64,000 bases of DNA from Pseudomonas sp. P7548 (GCF_013386585.1 NZ_JACARO010000011.1:62001-126000); one strand, 5' to 3'. Shown: positions 42,833 to 52,879, numbered from the stretch's first letter. Notes: generated from the sequence alone by a model not told the origin. Numbers and translations: made by a program.

Positions 42833-42914
42833 AAGGGGATCTCCACTGTTCTTGTTAGTTGTGGAGATAAAATGTACTGAATGGTTAATTTGGTCAATTG
42901 ATCGCGGCGGATGT

Positions 42915-42929
42915 GTTCGATTATCGAAC
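42915..42929. promoter_or_regulatory. PcaR-type palindromic operator upstream of aroQ
   Basis: GTTCGATTATCGAAC is a perfect 15-base palindrome around the central T, 83 bases before aroQ. It differs from the box at 38640-38654 at two half-site positions and at the centre. It probably binds the same IclR-type regulator. Confidence 0.66.
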
Positions 42930-42969
42930 CGATATTCAGAGGGTTCCCACACCAGAATCAGATTAGATA

Positions 42970-42988
42970 TCAATTGAAAATCATTCTC
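42970..42988. promoter_or_regulatory. Fur-box-like sequence upstream of hasI
   Basis: TCAATTGAAAATCATTCTC matches the 19-base Fur consensus at about 13 positions by my alignment, including the full AATCATT core. It lies 51 bases ahead of the hasI start, which fits iron repression of the sigma gene. Confidence 0.65.
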
Positions 42989-43038
42989 GACAACGCTTAC
43001 TATGCCCGCCTGTTTCCTTAACATTCCAGGGAGTCGGT

Positions 43039-43560
43039 TTGTCGGACGTGGATCTCAAAGGCCTGTTTCTCAAGCATGCCGATACCCTGCGCGGGTATCT
43101 GGCGCGCAAGGTACGGGACCCGCAGTTGGCCGCAGACCTGGTGCAGGAGAGCTTCCTGCGTCTGGCGGAAAAACCGGCCGGCGAGCGTATCGACAATTCC
43201 CAGGGCTATCTCTATCGAACGGCGAGCAATCTGCTGATCGACCATATTCGCCAGGAAGCGCGGCGCAAGACAGACTCCGTGCCCCATGAGGCGCTGGCCG
43301 AGATTGAAGATGAAGTGGCCGGGTTGGAGGCTCAGGCAATGGCGCAGCAACAGCGACTGGCATTGAAGCAGGCACTGGCGGAATTACCGGAACGCACCCA
43401 GCAGATCTTCCGTCTCAACCGCATCGAAGGCATGACCCACGCCCAGGTGGCCCGGCACCTGGATATCTCCGACAGCTCCGTGCAGAAGCACTTGGCCAAG
43501 GCCTTGGCCTACGTGATGCAGCGTTTGCAGGAAGGCGAGGGGGCGCCATCCGACGAATGA
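43039..43560 (+). CDS. hasI: ECF sigma factor (FecI/HasI type)
   Basis: A 173-residue iron-starvation sigma factor. Region 2 is [35 protein letters not shown], and [20 protein letters not shown]. Region 4 is [20 protein letters not shown] and [21 protein letters not shown]. It should direct transcription of hasR and the hemophore genes when heme-loaded HasA binds the receptor. The start is TTG 43039 with AGGGAG five bases ahead. A Fur-like box precedes it, so iron should repress it. It is followed by hasS, and the order hasI-hasS-hasR matches known Has systems. Confidence 0.93.
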   Translation: MSDVDLKGLFLKHADTLRGYLARKVRDPQLAADLVQESFLRLAEKPAGERIDNSQGYLYRTASNLLIDHIRQEARRKTDSVPHEALAEIEDEVAGLEAQAMAQQQRLALKQALAELPERTQQIFRLNRIEGMTHAQVARHLDISDSSVQKHLAKALAYVMQRLQEGEGAPSDE

Positions 43561-43623
43561 GTTACCGAAATGCACTGGGTCAGACGTCACAGCGTTACAT
43601 AACGAAAAATTCGAGATGCACAC

Positions 43624-44622
43624 GTGAATAGCCAGGGTCCGCAACAGCACAGCATTACCGAGGCGGCGGCCGAATGGGCGGTGCGCCTGCACGCCGGTGC
43701 CCTGACCGAACAGGAGCAGGCCGAGCTGCAACATTGGATCGCCTGCGACAGCCGCCACGAAGCGGCGCTGCGCTTTGCCGAACAGACCTGGGCGGCGTTG
43801 GGTGAGGTCTACAAGGATGAGCCCGTACACCGTCAGCATCCGGTGGCGGCAACGTTGCCGGTGCGTCGGTCCAAGCGGCGCAGGCCATGGCAGCGTGCGG
43901 CCGCGGTGGCGCTGGTCGTGGTGGTGGCGGGCGTGGGCTGGGTGCGCGGGCCGGATGCGTTGCTGCGCCTGCAGGCAGACTACGTGACGCAAAAAGGTGA
44001 AGTGCGCACCGTGCACCTGGCCGATGGCAGCACGGTGGAGCTGGACTCCAGCAGCGCGATCCGCCTGGATTACGACGGTGTGCAACGGCGTGTCAGCCTG
44101 ATCCAGGGCTCGGCGATTTTTGACGTGGCACCGAGGGTGGGCCCGGAAACGCGGCCCTTCGTGGTGCAAAGCGCCGGCGCGCAAACCCGGGCGCTTGGCA
44201 CGCGGTTTGTGGTGACGCGTGAGGATGACCGGCAAGCCTGGGTCGGGGTGTTGCAGCACAGCGTCGAAGTCTCGATGCAGGCGCCACCTCGTCAAGGCCC
44301 GGCCGAACGCGTGCTCAAGGAAGGCCAAGCGGCGCGTTACAACCCGCAGGAGGGCGTGGCGCCGCTGGATCAGTTCGACGTGGAACGTGCCACCAGTTGG
44401 CGGCGGGGTGTGCTGATTTTCGACCGGCTGCCGTTGGCCAAGGTGGTCGAGCAGCTCAATCGCTATCGTCCCGGGCGGGTGGTGTTGACCGACGCCGCCT
44501 TGGGCGAGCGTGAAGTCAGCGGAGTGTTCCGTCTCGACATGCTCGATACGGCCCTCGGGACCTTGACCCAGGAACTTCAAGTGCAACGCTTGGACCTGGC
44601 GGGTTTTAGCCTGATTTATTGA
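43624..44622 (+). CDS. hasS: FecR-family anti-sigma factor
   Basis: A 332-residue inner-membrane regulator that holds HasI inactive until the receptor signals. Residues about 8-55 are the cytoplasmic FecR N-terminal (DUF4880) domain: ITEAAAEWAVRLHAGALTEQ, HWIACDSRHEAALRFAEQTW. One membrane helix follows (AAAVALVVVVAGVGWVRG, about residue 95). The periplasmic FecR domain has GEVRTVHLADGSTVELDSSS and RFVVTREDDRQAWVGVLQHS. An STN-like end (LIFDRLPLAKVVEQLNRYRP) follows. The start is GTG 43624; an ATG nine bases upstream runs into a stop. Confidence 0.92.
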   Translation: MNSQGPQQHSITEAAAEWAVRLHAGALTEQEQAELQHWIACDSRHEAALRFAEQTWAALGEVYKDEPVHRQHPVAATLPVRRSKRRRPWQRAAAVALVVVVAGVGWVRGPDALLRLQADYVTQKGEVRTVHLADGSTVELDSSSAIRLDYDGVQRRVSLIQGSAIFDVAPRVGPETRPFVVQSAGAQTRALGTRFVVTREDDRQAWVGVLQHSVEVSMQAPPRQGPAERVLKEGQAARYNPQEGVAPLDQFDVERATSWRRGVLIFDRLPLAKVVEQLNRYRPGRVVLTDAALGEREVSGVFRLDMLDTALGTLTQELQVQRLDLAGFSLIY

Positions 44623-44652
44623 TTTCTCTGCGGGCGGTGGTGATCTCGCTGA

Positions 44653-44680
44653 CGCCATCGCCGGCAAGCCGGCTCCTACA
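44653..44680 (+). repeat. Solitary REP sequence of another variant
   Basis: GCCATCGCCGGCAAGCCGGCTCCTACA. It has no inverted partner nearby; the GCCGGCTTGCCGGCGATGGC form (on the other strand) differs from the other classes in the window. It lies between hasS and hasR. Confidence 0.7.
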
Positions 44681-44816
44681 AAGGGGCTGTGCTCCTTGAA
44701 ATTCCCTTCGATTAAAAACTTTCAAAAAAACCTTACTGAGTTCCTGCGCCTCGTACGTCTTGCTAGGTGAGAAGCATTCGCATAAACAAAAACGCTCAGT
44801 GCAGGGAAAACCAGAA

Positions 44817-47573
44817 ATGTCAGCATTCACCAAGGGGCGCATCACCGGTAGCCGGTTGGCCCTGGCCATTCACTTGGGGGTGCTCGCCACAGCGGCCCCG
44901 GTGTATGCCGCGCAACCTCCGGCAGGTGCAGCACAGCCCGCCGTGCTGATGTTCGATATTCCTGCGCAATCCCTGGGCAGTGCCGTGCTGGCGTTCGCCG
45001 ACCAGGCCGGCCTGCAAGTGTTGTTCGACAGCCAGCGCCTGCAAGGCTTGAGCAGCACCGCGCTCAAAGGCCACTTCAGCGTGCAGGAAGGCCTCGGTCG
45101 CCTGCTGGGTGGCGCACCCGTGGAGTACCGCTTCACCGGCGAGCGCCAAGTCACCCTCAACCGGGTTGCCACCGACCATGACAACGCTATCACCGTAGGC
45201 ACCACCACCATCACCGGCGGCACCCATGGCCAGGCGAGCGATTGGGTGTACCAGAGCCCAAAGTCCGTGGCGGTGATCAGCCGTGACATGATCGATAAAC
45301 GCCCGCCCCGTCACGCCGCCGACATGCTCGAAGAAACGGCCGGCGTGTACACCGCCGTCGACCAGCGCGACCCCGGCCTGTCGGTGAACATCCGTGGCGT
45401 GCAGGACTACGGCCGCGTGAACATGAACATCGACGGCATGCGCCAGAACTTCAACGTCAACGGCCACCAGCAACGCAACGGCACCCTGCTGATCGACCCG
45501 GAGTTCATCTCCAGCGTTCAGATCGACAAGGGCAGCCAGTCGGGGCAGGGCGGCGCGGCGGTGTTGGGCGGCATTGCCTCGTTCAAGACCCTGGAGGCCA
45601 GCGAGTTTCTCAAGGATGGCAAGGAGTACGGCGGACGTTTGCGCGCGGGCAGTGGCATCGGCAAATTGGGGAATGGCACCGACTTCAACGGCAGCGGCGT
45701 GTTCGCCTTTGGTGATGAGCGCGGCGACGTGATGCTCGGCTACAGCGAGCGCCACTTCGGCAACTACCACGGCGGCAAGCACAACGACCAAAACCTCGGC
45801 ACCAACATGCGTGCCCGTAAATATGCCCCCGTAGCCTTTGATGACTGGCTCAACAGCGAAGTCGGCGACACCGGCAGCGTGACCCGCTCGCAGATCGTCA
45901 AGTTCGGCCTGAACCTGCCCAATGACCAGCGCGTGCAGCTGAGCTACCTGGAAAGTGACACTGACAGCAACGATTCATGGGGCTACATCGCCGATGACCT
46001 GCTGAGCACCTATTACCTGCGCACCAGCAAAAACAACCTCAACGCAAAAAACGTCGCGTTGGACTACAGCTACAGCCCGGATAACCCGCTGATTGATCTG
46101 AAGGCCAAGCTCTATTACGTCACCACCCAACTGGACCGGGCCAATGCGCCCAATGTGGCGTCGCTGAGTTCGGGCAACTACTTCGCGCCCTACACCGACC
46201 ACTTCCAGACCGACACCTGGGGCCTGCAAGGGGAAAACACCTCGCGCTTTGACCTGGGCAGAGGCGGGCACTTGAGTTGGAACTATGGTCTGGAGATGTA
46301 TCAGGACACCTTCAAACCCAGTACCAATAAAGTCGAGTCGAGCAACGTTCTCGCGACCGGGTCATTGCCCTACACCCCCAGTGCCGACCCGGAAGGTAAG
46401 CGCACCATTGCCAGTCTGTTCAACAACCTTCAATACGAATACGACGATTGGCTGACCGTGGATGCGGGGCTGCGTTACGACCGCTACCGGCTGGAAGGCG
46501 TTACTGGGATGACGCTCTACAAGCGTGATCGTTTTTACACCAGCAGCACGCCAGCCCGGCGCGTCGAGGACATTTTCGACATCGACCGTGAGGAAGGGCG
46601 CTTTTCGCCAACGTTTGGTCTCGGCATCAAGCCCGGGGTCGACTGGCTGCAACTCTATACCCGCTGGGGCAAGGGCTGGCGTCCGCCGGCCGTCACCGAA
46701 ACCTTCATGACCGGCCGCCCCCACGGTGGCGGTTCGGGCGAGCGGGTATTCCCCAACCCTTACCTCAAGCCTGAGGAGTCCCGTGATTGGGAAGTGGGGA
46801 TGAATGTGTTCAAGGAATCGTTGTTCTTCAACGACGACCGGTTGGGCATCAAAGTGGCGTACTTCGATACCAAGATTGAGAACTTTACCTTCCTCAATAC
46901 CAGCGTGAGTCTGCCGGAAACCTCCGTCGGCGGGTTCAACGGGATCATGGCCTACACCAATAACCTCAATGACACGCGGTTCCGGGGCCTTGAATACCAG
47001 TTCAACTACGACATGGGGCGTGCCTACACCAACCTCAGCTACACCCACATGATCGGCAGCAACGAGTTCTGTTCGAAGAACTACTACATGGGCGGTGCCA
47101 AGAAGGCCGGGCCTACCACCACCGTGATCGAGCAGTTCACGCGCCCGAACGGCACCATCGGCTTCCGTCCGGTCACGCGGTATGAAGTGCTGGACGACGA
47201 CGTCGCCAATGCCAAGGAAAGCTGCGGCCGCATCATGGGCAATGCCACCTACACCCCGGCTGACCGTGGATCGCTGACGCTGGGCGCGCGCTTTCTGGAC
47301 AAACGCCTGGATACCGGTGTGCGGGTTCGCTATAGCTCCGGTAATGGGGAAAACCTGAATAACCAGGGCTATCAGTTCATCGACCAGGCCATGTGGCCCA
47401 AATACACCGTCTATGACTTTTACGCCAGTTACTGGATGACTGATCAATTGAACATCGCCCTGGCACTGGAGAACGCCACCGACGAGGCCTACTTCGTCGC
47501 CATGGGCGATGCCAACAACCTCAGCCTGGCGCGCGGGCGGACGTTGAGCGGGATGCTCGAATACAAATTCTGA
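44817..47573 (+). CDS. hasR: HasR, TonB-dependent heme/hemophore receptor
   Basis: A 918-residue outer-membrane transducer. A signal peptide (residues 1-31; LALAIHLGVLATAAPVYA) is followed by an STN signalling domain (residues about 43-115: FDIPAQSLGSAVLAFADQAG, LSSTALKGHFSVQEGLGRLL) that contacts HasS. The plug domain has ETAGVYTAVDQRDPGLSVNI and RGVQDYGRVNMNIDGMRQNF. The barrel ends in the usual aromatic residue (MLEYKF). It fits the hemoglobin/HasR type (TIGR01785-like). It takes heme from HasA and imports it. ATG 44817 was chosen for the signal peptide. A possible HasI -10 (CGTCT at 44756) and a weak Fur-like sequence (44769-44787) lie upstream. Confidence 0.93.
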   Translation: MSAFTKGRITGSRLALAIHLGVLATAAPVYAAQPPAGAAQPAVLMFDIPAQSLGSAVLAFADQAGLQVLFDSQRLQGLSSTALKGHFSVQEGLGRLLGGAPVEYRFTGERQVTLNRVATDHDNAITVGTTTITGGTHGQASDWVYQSPKSVAVISRDMIDKRPPRHAADMLEETAGVYTAVDQRDPGLSVNIRGVQDYGRVNMNIDGMRQNFNVNGHQQRNGTLLIDPEFISSVQIDKGSQSGQGGAAVLGGIASFKTLEASEFLKDGKEYGGRLRAGSGIGKLGNGTDFNGSGVFAFGDERGDVMLGYSERHFGNYHGGKHNDQNLGTNMRARKYAPVAFDDWLNSEVGDTGSVTRSQIVKFGLNLPNDQRVQLSYLESDTDSNDSWGYIADDLLSTYYLRTSKNNLNAKNVALDYSYSPDNPLIDLKAKLYYVTTQLDRANAPNVASLSSGNYFAPYTDHFQTDTWGLQGENTSRFDLGRGGHLSWNYGLEMYQDTFKPSTNKVESSNVLATGSLPYTPSADPEGKRTIASLFNNLQYEYDDWLTVDAGLRYDRYRLEGVTGMTLYKRDRFYTSSTPARRVEDIFDIDREEGRFSPTFGLGIKPGVDWLQLYTRWGKGWRPPAVTETFMTGRPHGGGSGERVFPNPYLKPEESRDWEVGMNVFKESLFFNDDRLGIKVAYFDTKIENFTFLNTSVSLPETSVGGFNGIMAYTNNLNDTRFRGLEYQFNYDMGRAYTNLSYTHMIGSNEFCSKNYYMGGAKKAGPTTTVIEQFTRPNGTIGFRPVTRYEVLDDDVANAKESCGRIMGNATYTPADRGSLTLGARFLDKRLDTGVRVRYSSGNGENLNNQGYQFIDQAMWPKYTVYDFYASYWMTDQLNIALALENATDEAYFVAMGDANNLSLARGRTLSGMLEYKF

Positions 47574-47604
47574 TACCGAGGCCGAGGCACCGGATCAACC
47601 AAGG

Positions 47605-47626
47605 TTTTGCCCAGGGTTGGGCAAAA
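47605..47626. repeat. Strong stem-loop between hasR and hasA
   Basis: TTTTGCCCA (47605-47613) and TGGGCAAAA (47618-47626) pair perfectly around a GGGT tetraloop. No T-run follows (AGTGCGC), so it is not a normal terminator. It may protect the hasR 3' end or separate hasA expression from hasR. Confidence 0.7.
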
Positions 47627-47676
47627 AGTGCGCATCTGCGTACTGATACTAGCGCTGTTTATAACGAGGTTTAGTG

Positions 47677-48300
47677 ATGACTATTTCTGTTAGCTACGAG
47701 TCGTACCTGGGCACTACTTCGCTGTCTGACTACCTGTCGGACTGGGCTCTTGGTTTTGCCACGGCAGGCCATGGCACCGGTAACACGGGCGGTTTCAGCA
47801 ACGGCACCTTCAGTGGCGATCAGTATTCGACTCATGGCGCCAACAACTCCGACTACGCGTTTATCGCCGACAGCAACACCAGCAACGGCCTGCACTACGT
47901 GTTCAACCCGCTGCTGCCTGCCAGCAGCAACCAGAACCACTACTTGTGGGGCAACCTGGATAACGTCGAGCTGGGCACCGGCCTGACCGGCGGCAACGGC
48001 AGTGATTTCGACCTCAGCGCCTACAAGGTGGCTTTCAACGGTCTCGACCTGTTCGCCGCCGAAGGCGCGGGCCGCACCGGCAACGAAGTCCAAAGCGTGA
48101 TCTACGGCCTGATGCAGGGCAACACTACTGCGCTGGAAACCGTGCTCAACAACCTGCTGGATGACTACGGCCTGTCCACCGCCGACACCTTCGACCACGT
48201 CGCTTCCACCTTGGCCAGCCACGCCGCCTCGGTGGCCACTGCCGACGTCGCGCTGGTCGGCGTGCAAGACGTCCCTCAGGACTTCGCCCTGGCGGCCTGA
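47677..48300 (+). CDS. hasA: HasA hemophore
   Basis: A 207-residue secreted protein that captures heme from hemoproteins and passes it to HasR. It is close to P. aeruginosa HasAp in pattern: [20 protein letters not shown], then the axial His32 (ATAGHGTG), [10 protein letters not shown], and the axial Tyr74 in GLHYVFNPL with a supporting His88 in NHYLWGNLD. The end [10 protein letters not shown] matches the C-terminal type I secretion signal (HasAp ends ELPHDLALAA). No N-terminal signal peptide is present, as expected. The ATG at 47677 follows a GTG at 47674; the ATG is used. Stem-loops lie on both sides. Confidence 0.95.
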   Translation: MTISVSYESYLGTTSLSDYLSDWALGFATAGHGTGNTGGFSNGTFSGDQYSTHGANNSDYAFIADSNTSNGLHYVFNPLLPASSNQNHYLWGNLDNVELGTGLTGGNGSDFDLSAYKVAFNGLDLFAAEGAGRTGNEVQSVIYGLMQGNTTALETVLNNLLDDYGLSTADTFDHVASTLASHAASVATADVALVGVQDVPQDFALAA

Positions 48301-48320
48301 ACCCCCGCTGCATGAAAAAA

Positions 48321-48348
48321 GCGAATGGGGGATCGCTCGCCCATTCGC
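48321..48348. repeat. Stem-loop between hasA and hasD
   Basis: GCGAATGGG (48321-48329) pairs perfectly with CCCATTCGC (48340-48348) over a 10-base loop, without a T-run. It lies 20 bases after the hasA stop. In Has systems such a structure lowers transcription or stabilises the abundant hasA message relative to the secretion genes. Confidence 0.72.
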
Positions 48349-48473
48349 CGCATGACACACCGCTGTCGCCAAGCCTTCTAATTCTTCGGCGGCGGCGGTG
48401 CCGAATTCTGCGCAGCGTCGTATCGCCTGTCAACGCGGCGACGCTGCCCGCTCAACCCTTCGAGACTCCCCAG

Positions 48474-50216
48474 ATGCGCCACGCCGGCAACGAAACCCTG
48501 GCCGCCCTCACGGCCTATAAAAGTGGCTTCTTCAACATCGGCCTGTTCTCGGCGGTGATCAACCTGCTGATGCTCGCCCCGGCGCTGTACATGCTGCAGG
48601 TGTACGACCGGGTGCTGGCGTCGGGCAATCAGATGACCCTGTTGATGCTGACGCTGATGATCCTCGGCCTGTTCGGCCTGATGGGCGCGTTGGAATGGGT
48701 GCGCAGCCAGGTGGTGATCCGCTTGGGCACGCAAATGGACATGCGCTTGAACCAGCGGGTCTACGACGCCGCGTTCGAAGCGCAACTCAAGGGCAGCCCC
48801 CAGGCGGCGGGCCAGGCGCTGAATGACCTGACCACGCTGCGCCAGTTCGCCACCGGCCAGGCGCTGTTCGCGTTTTTCGATGCGCCGTGGTTCCCCGTGT
48901 ACCTGCTGGTGATTTTCCTGTTCCACCCCTGGCTGGGCGTGCTGGCCCTGGGCGGCGCGGTGATCCTGATCGCACTCGCCTGGATCAACCACCACGTCAG
49001 CCAGGCGCCGATGGCCCTGGCCAGTCAGCTGTCCATCAGTGCCAGCCAGCAGGCCACGGCCAACCTGCGCAATGCCGACACCATCGAAGCCATGGGCATG
49101 CTCGCCACGTTGCGCGGCCGTTGGTTCGACCAGCACCAGGCGTTTCTGGCCCAGCAGAACCTGGCCAGCGAAAAGACCGCCGCCGTCACCGCCTGGTCCA
49201 AGGGCGTGCGCCTGGCGTTGCAGTCGCTAGTGTTGGGGTTGGGCGCGTTGCTGGCGGTACAGGGCGATATCACCCCGGGGATGATGATTGCCGGGTCGAT
49301 CCTGATGGGGCGGGTGCTCAGCCCGATCGACCAGTTGATCGGCGTGTGGAAGCAATGGGGGTCGGCGCGCCTGGCCTATGAGCGCTTGTCGCAGATGCTG
49401 GCGGCCAACCCTGCACGCCCGGCGCGCATGCACTTGCCGGTGCCCAAGGGTCAACTGACGGTAGAGCAGCTCAGCGCATCCGCCCCCGGTAGTCGCCGCC
49501 CTGCCTTGAACAATTTGGGGTTCAGCCTGCCGGCGGGCGAAGTGCTCGGGGTGATCGGCCCATCGGGCTGTGGCAAGTCCACCCTGGCGCGGGTGCTGGT
49601 AGGCGCCTGGGCACCTCTGGCCGGCAAGGTGCGGCTGGACGGCGCCGACCTGACCCTGTGGGACAAACAGCAACTGGGCCCGCACATCGGCTACCTGCCC
49701 CAGGACATCCAGTTGTTCGCCGGCAGCATCGCGCAGAACATCGCGCGGTTTGCCGAGGTTGAAGCGGACAACGTGCTCGCCGCCGCGCAAATGGCCGGCG
49801 TGCACGAGCTGATCCTGCAGTTGCCCCAGGGCTACGACACCGTGCTGGGGGAGGGCGGTGCCGGCTTGTCCGGTGGCCAGAAACAACGCGTGGCCCTGGC
49901 GCGGGCGCTGTACGGCCTGCCCGCGCTGATCGTGCTGGACGAGCCCAACGCCAACCTCGATGAAGCGGGCGAGCAAGCGTTGCTCCAGGCCATCGCCCAG
50001 CTCAAGCAGCAGCGACGCACCCTGGTGTTGATCACCCACAAAGCCAACGTGCTGACCCTCACCGACCAACTGCTGATGCTCAAGGACGGCCAGCTGCAAG
50101 CCTTCGGCCCGACAGCACGGGTGCTGGAAGCACGTCAAAAACAAGCCGCACCGGTGACCAAACCGGTGTCGACCATGAGCATGAGTTACCGACTCGGTGA
50201 AGGAAAACAGGCATGA
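48474..50216 (+). CDS. hasD: HasD, type I secretion ABC transporter
   Basis: A 580-residue permease-ATPase, the PrtD/HasD type, that drives HasA export. The membrane half has [43 protein letters not shown] and [20 protein letters not shown]. The ATPase has Walker [20 protein letters not shown]-loop [13 protein letters not shown], signature [17 protein letters not shown], Walker [17 protein letters not shown] and the His switch [12 protein letters not shown] 48474 ([12 protein letters not shown]) was chosen because the frame upstream reads through the hasA-hasD stem-loop. Its stop overlaps hasE by four bases. Confidence 0.94.
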   Translation: MRHAGNETLAALTAYKSGFFNIGLFSAVINLLMLAPALYMLQVYDRVLASGNQMTLLMLTLMILGLFGLMGALEWVRSQVVIRLGTQMDMRLNQRVYDAAFEAQLKGSPQAAGQALNDLTTLRQFATGQALFAFFDAPWFPVYLLVIFLFHPWLGVLALGGAVILIALAWINHHVSQAPMALASQLSISASQQATANLRNADTIEAMGMLATLRGRWFDQHQAFLAQQNLASEKTAAVTAWSKGVRLALQSLVLGLGALLAVQGDITPGMMIAGSILMGRVLSPIDQLIGVWKQWGSARLAYERLSQMLAANPARPARMHLPVPKGQLTVEQLSASAPGSRRPALNNLGFSLPAGEVLGVIGPSGCGKSTLARVLVGAWAPLAGKVRLDGADLTLWDKQQLGPHIGYLPQDIQLFAGSIAQNIARFAEVEADNVLAAAQMAGVHELILQLPQGYDTVLGEGGAGLSGGQKQRVALARALYGLPALIVLDEPNANLDEAGEQALLQAIAQLKQQRRTLVLITHKANVLTLTDQLLMLKDGQLQAFGPTARVLEARQKQAAPVTKPVSTMSMSYRLGEGKQA

Positions 50217-51538
50217 GCCAGGGCAAACCGATGCTGGTGAGCGACCAGCCCCACAACGTGCTGGCGCTGGACGACAAAAAGTACGCGCGCCTGGGCTGGT
50301 GGCTGGTGCTGGGCGGGTTCGTCGGGTTTATCGGCTGGGCCGCGCTGGCGCCGTTGGACAAGGGTGTGGCGGTGTCCGGCAAGGTCATGGTCTCGGGGCA
50401 TCGCAAGACCGTGCAGCACCCGGCCGGTGGGATCGTCGAGCGTATCGAGGTGCGCGACGGTGACGTCGTCAGCGCCGGCCAGGTGCTGTTGCGCTTGAAG
50501 GAAACGCCGTTGCGCGGGCAGATGCAGTCGCTGCGCAGCCAGTACCTGGCGTCCCTGGCCAGTGAGGCGCGGTTGAGTGCCGAAAGCGAGGGGCTGCCGG
50601 CCATCAACTTCGGTCCGGAGTTGCTCAACGACCCCGACGCCACAGGCACCTTGAGCCTGCAACGGCAGTTGTTCAACAGCCGCGCCCAGGCGTTGGCCAC
50701 CGAGCAACAAGGCCTGCGCGAAACCATCGCCGGTGCCGAGGCACAGCTGCGCGGCACACGGGATTCCCAAGCCAGCAAAGTCCAGCAGCGCGCCGCCCTG
50801 AACGAGCAACTGCACGGCCTGCGCGAACTGGCCCGGGATGGCTATATCCCGCGCAATCGCCTGCTCGACAGCGAGCGCCTGTACGCGCAGATCGACGGCA
50901 CCATCGCCGAGGACTATGGCCGCATCGGCCAATTGCAGCGCCAGGTGCTCGAACTGCGCCTGCGCATTCGCCAGCTCGGCGAAGACTTCCAGAAAGACCT
51001 GCGCAGCCAGCTGGCCGACACCCGCACCCGCAGCGATGACCTGCGCAATCGCCTGGCGTCGGCCGAGTTCGAGCTGGCCAACAGTTTGGTGCGGGCGCCT
51101 GCGTCCGGCGTGGTGGTGGGACTGGACGTGTACACCGAGGGCGGCGTGATCAAGCCCGGCCAGGCGCTGATGGACATCGTGCCCCAAGGCGAACCGTTGC
51201 TGGTGGAGGCGCGCGTGCCGGTGCAGATGATCGACAAGGTGCATCCGGGCTTACCCGTGGAGCTGCTGTTCTCGGCCTTCAACCAGGCCACCACGCCGCG
51301 GATCGCGGGCGAAGTGACGCTGGTGTCGGCGGACCGCCAGGTCGATGAACGCACCGATGAGCCTTACTACACGCTGCGCGCCCAGGTGAGCGCTGCCGGT
51401 ATGCAACAGCTCGATGGCGTGCAGATCCGCCCGGGCATGCCGGTGGAAACCTTCGTCAAGACCGGTGAGCGCTCGATGCTCAACTACTTGTTCAAACCCC
51501 TGCTCGATCGCACCCATATGGCCCTGGTGGAAGAATGA
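50213..51538 (+). CDS. hasE: HasE, type I secretion membrane fusion protein
   Basis: A 441-residue periplasmic adaptor (PrtE/HlyD family). A short cytoplasmic N-terminus is followed by one membrane helix ([20 protein letters not shown]). Then come [40 protein letters not shown] (lipoyl half motif), a long coiled coil (about residues 90-290), and the second lipoyl half [20 protein letters not shown] with [20 protein letters not shown]. It joins HasD to HasF. It overlaps both neighbours by ATGA junctions, so translation is coupled. Confidence 0.93.
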   Translation: MSQGKPMLVSDQPHNVLALDDKKYARLGWWLVLGGFVGFIGWAALAPLDKGVAVSGKVMVSGHRKTVQHPAGGIVERIEVRDGDVVSAGQVLLRLKETPLRGQMQSLRSQYLASLASEARLSAESEGLPAINFGPELLNDPDATGTLSLQRQLFNSRAQALATEQQGLRETIAGAEAQLRGTRDSQASKVQQRAALNEQLHGLRELARDGYIPRNRLLDSERLYAQIDGTIAEDYGRIGQLQRQVLELRLRIRQLGEDFQKDLRSQLADTRTRSDDLRNRLASAEFELANSLVRAPASGVVVGLDVYTEGGVIKPGQALMDIVPQGEPLLVEARVPVQMIDKVHPGLPVELLFSAFNQATTPRIAGEVTLVSADRQVDERTDEPYYTLRAQVSAAGMQQLDGVQIRPGMPVETFVKTGERSMLNYLFKPLLDRTHMALVEE

Positions 51539-52851
51539 AGGCGCTGTTGTTTACTTTGTGTTTCGGTTGCACCTCGGCGGCAAACGCCTTGGGTTTGCTG
51601 GACGCCTACGATTTGGCGCTGCGCAATGACCCGACCTTTCAGGCGGCCATCCAGGAGCGTGAAGCCGGTGAAGAGAACCGCGTGATCGGCCGTTCGGCGC
51701 TGCTGCCGAACCTGTCGTGGAGCTACAACAATTCGCGCAATGAATCGGAAGTGACGGCGGGCAACACCACCAGCGACCGCGATTACCGCAGCTACGCCTC
51801 GACCCTCACCCTGCAGCAACCGTTGCTGGATTACGAAGCCTACGCGCGTTTTCGCCAGGGCACGGCCCAGGCGTTGATGGCCGATGAGCGCTTTCGCGGC
51901 AAGAGCCAGGAATTGGCGGTGCGCGTGCTCAATGCCTACAGCCAGGCGTTGCTGGCGCAGGAACGCATCGAGTTGAGTCGTGCACAGAAACGCGCGTTTG
52001 CCGAGCGCCTGCAACTCAATGAGCGTTTGCTCAAGGGCGGTGAAGGTACGCGCACCGACGTGCTGGAAACCCAAGCGCGCCTGAGCCTGGCCCAGGCCGA
52101 AGAGATCGAATCGCTGGATGCCCAGGACAGCGCCTTGCGCGAACTGGAAGCCATCGTCGGCCAGCCGTTGCAGATCGAAGCGCTGGCGCCCCTGACCCGC
52201 CAGTTCGATATCCCGCCGCTTGAGCCCAACCGCTTCGAAACCTGGCGCGAAATGGCCATGGCCAACAACCCGGAACTTAAATCCCAGCACCATGCGCTGG
52301 ACGTGGCGGCCTATGAAGTGGAGCGCAAGCGCGCGGGCCATCTGCCCAAGGTCAGCCTGTACGCCAGCAGCCGCCAGACCAGCTCCGATTCAGAAAGCAG
52401 CTACAACCAGAAATACGACACCAACAGCGTGGGCATTCAGGTCAGCCTGCCGCTGTTTGCCGGTGGTTCGGTGTCGGCGTCCACGCGCCAGGCGGCGAAC
52501 CAGTTGTCACAGGCCCAGTACCAGTTGGATGCGCAAACCTCTTCCACGCTGGTCGAATTGCGCAAGCAGTTCAACCTCAACACCAGCGGTGCGGCGAAAG
52601 TGCGGGCGTATGAGATGGCCGTCCGCTCGGCCACGGCGCTGGTTGCGGCGACCAAGAAGAGCGTCAGCGGAGGTGAGCGGGTGAACCTTGATGTGCTCGA
52701 CGCCGAGCAACAGCTCTTCACCGCCCGCCGCGACTTGGCGGATGCGCGGCATGCGTACTTGCTGGCAAGGATTCAATTGAAGTATTACGCGGGGTTGCTC
52801 AGCGAGCAGGACTTGCGAGCGTTGGCGGGGTATTTCCAACCCTCTGCCTGA
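51535..52851 (+). CDS. hasF: HasF, TolC-family outer membrane channel
   Basis: A 438-residue outer-membrane protein of the PrtF/TolC type. The signal peptide [20 protein letters not shown] is followed by LLDAYDLALRNDPTFQAAIQ, LQQPLLDYEAYARFRQGTAQ, a helical coiled-coil half (ELSRAQKRAFAERLQLNERL then LKGGEGTRTDVLETQARLSL), and a second copy of the same pattern (VGIQVSLPLFAGGSVSAS; SVSGGERVNLDVLDAEQQLF). It completes the HasDEF export channel. It overlaps hasE by four bases. A REPIN follows, and no terminator beyond it was defended. Confidence 0.93.
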   Translation: MKALLFTLCFGCTSAANALGLLDAYDLALRNDPTFQAAIQEREAGEENRVIGRSALLPNLSWSYNNSRNESEVTAGNTTSDRDYRSYASTLTLQQPLLDYEAYARFRQGTAQALMADERFRGKSQELAVRVLNAYSQALLAQERIELSRAQKRAFAERLQLNERLLKGGEGTRTDVLETQARLSLAQAEEIESLDAQDSALRELEAIVGQPLQIEALAPLTRQFDIPPLEPNRFETWREMAMANNPELKSQHHALDVAAYEVERKRAGHLPKVSLYASSRQTSSDSESSYNQKYDTNSVGIQVSLPLFAGGSVSASTRQAANQLSQAQYQLDAQTSSTLVELRKQFNLNTSGAAKVRAYEMAVRSATALVAATKKSVSGGERVNLDVLDAEQQLFTARRDLADARHAYLLARIQLKYYAGLLSEQDLRALAGYFQPSA

Positions 52852-52879
52852 TTGCGATCTTTGTCAGAGCACAGAACCA

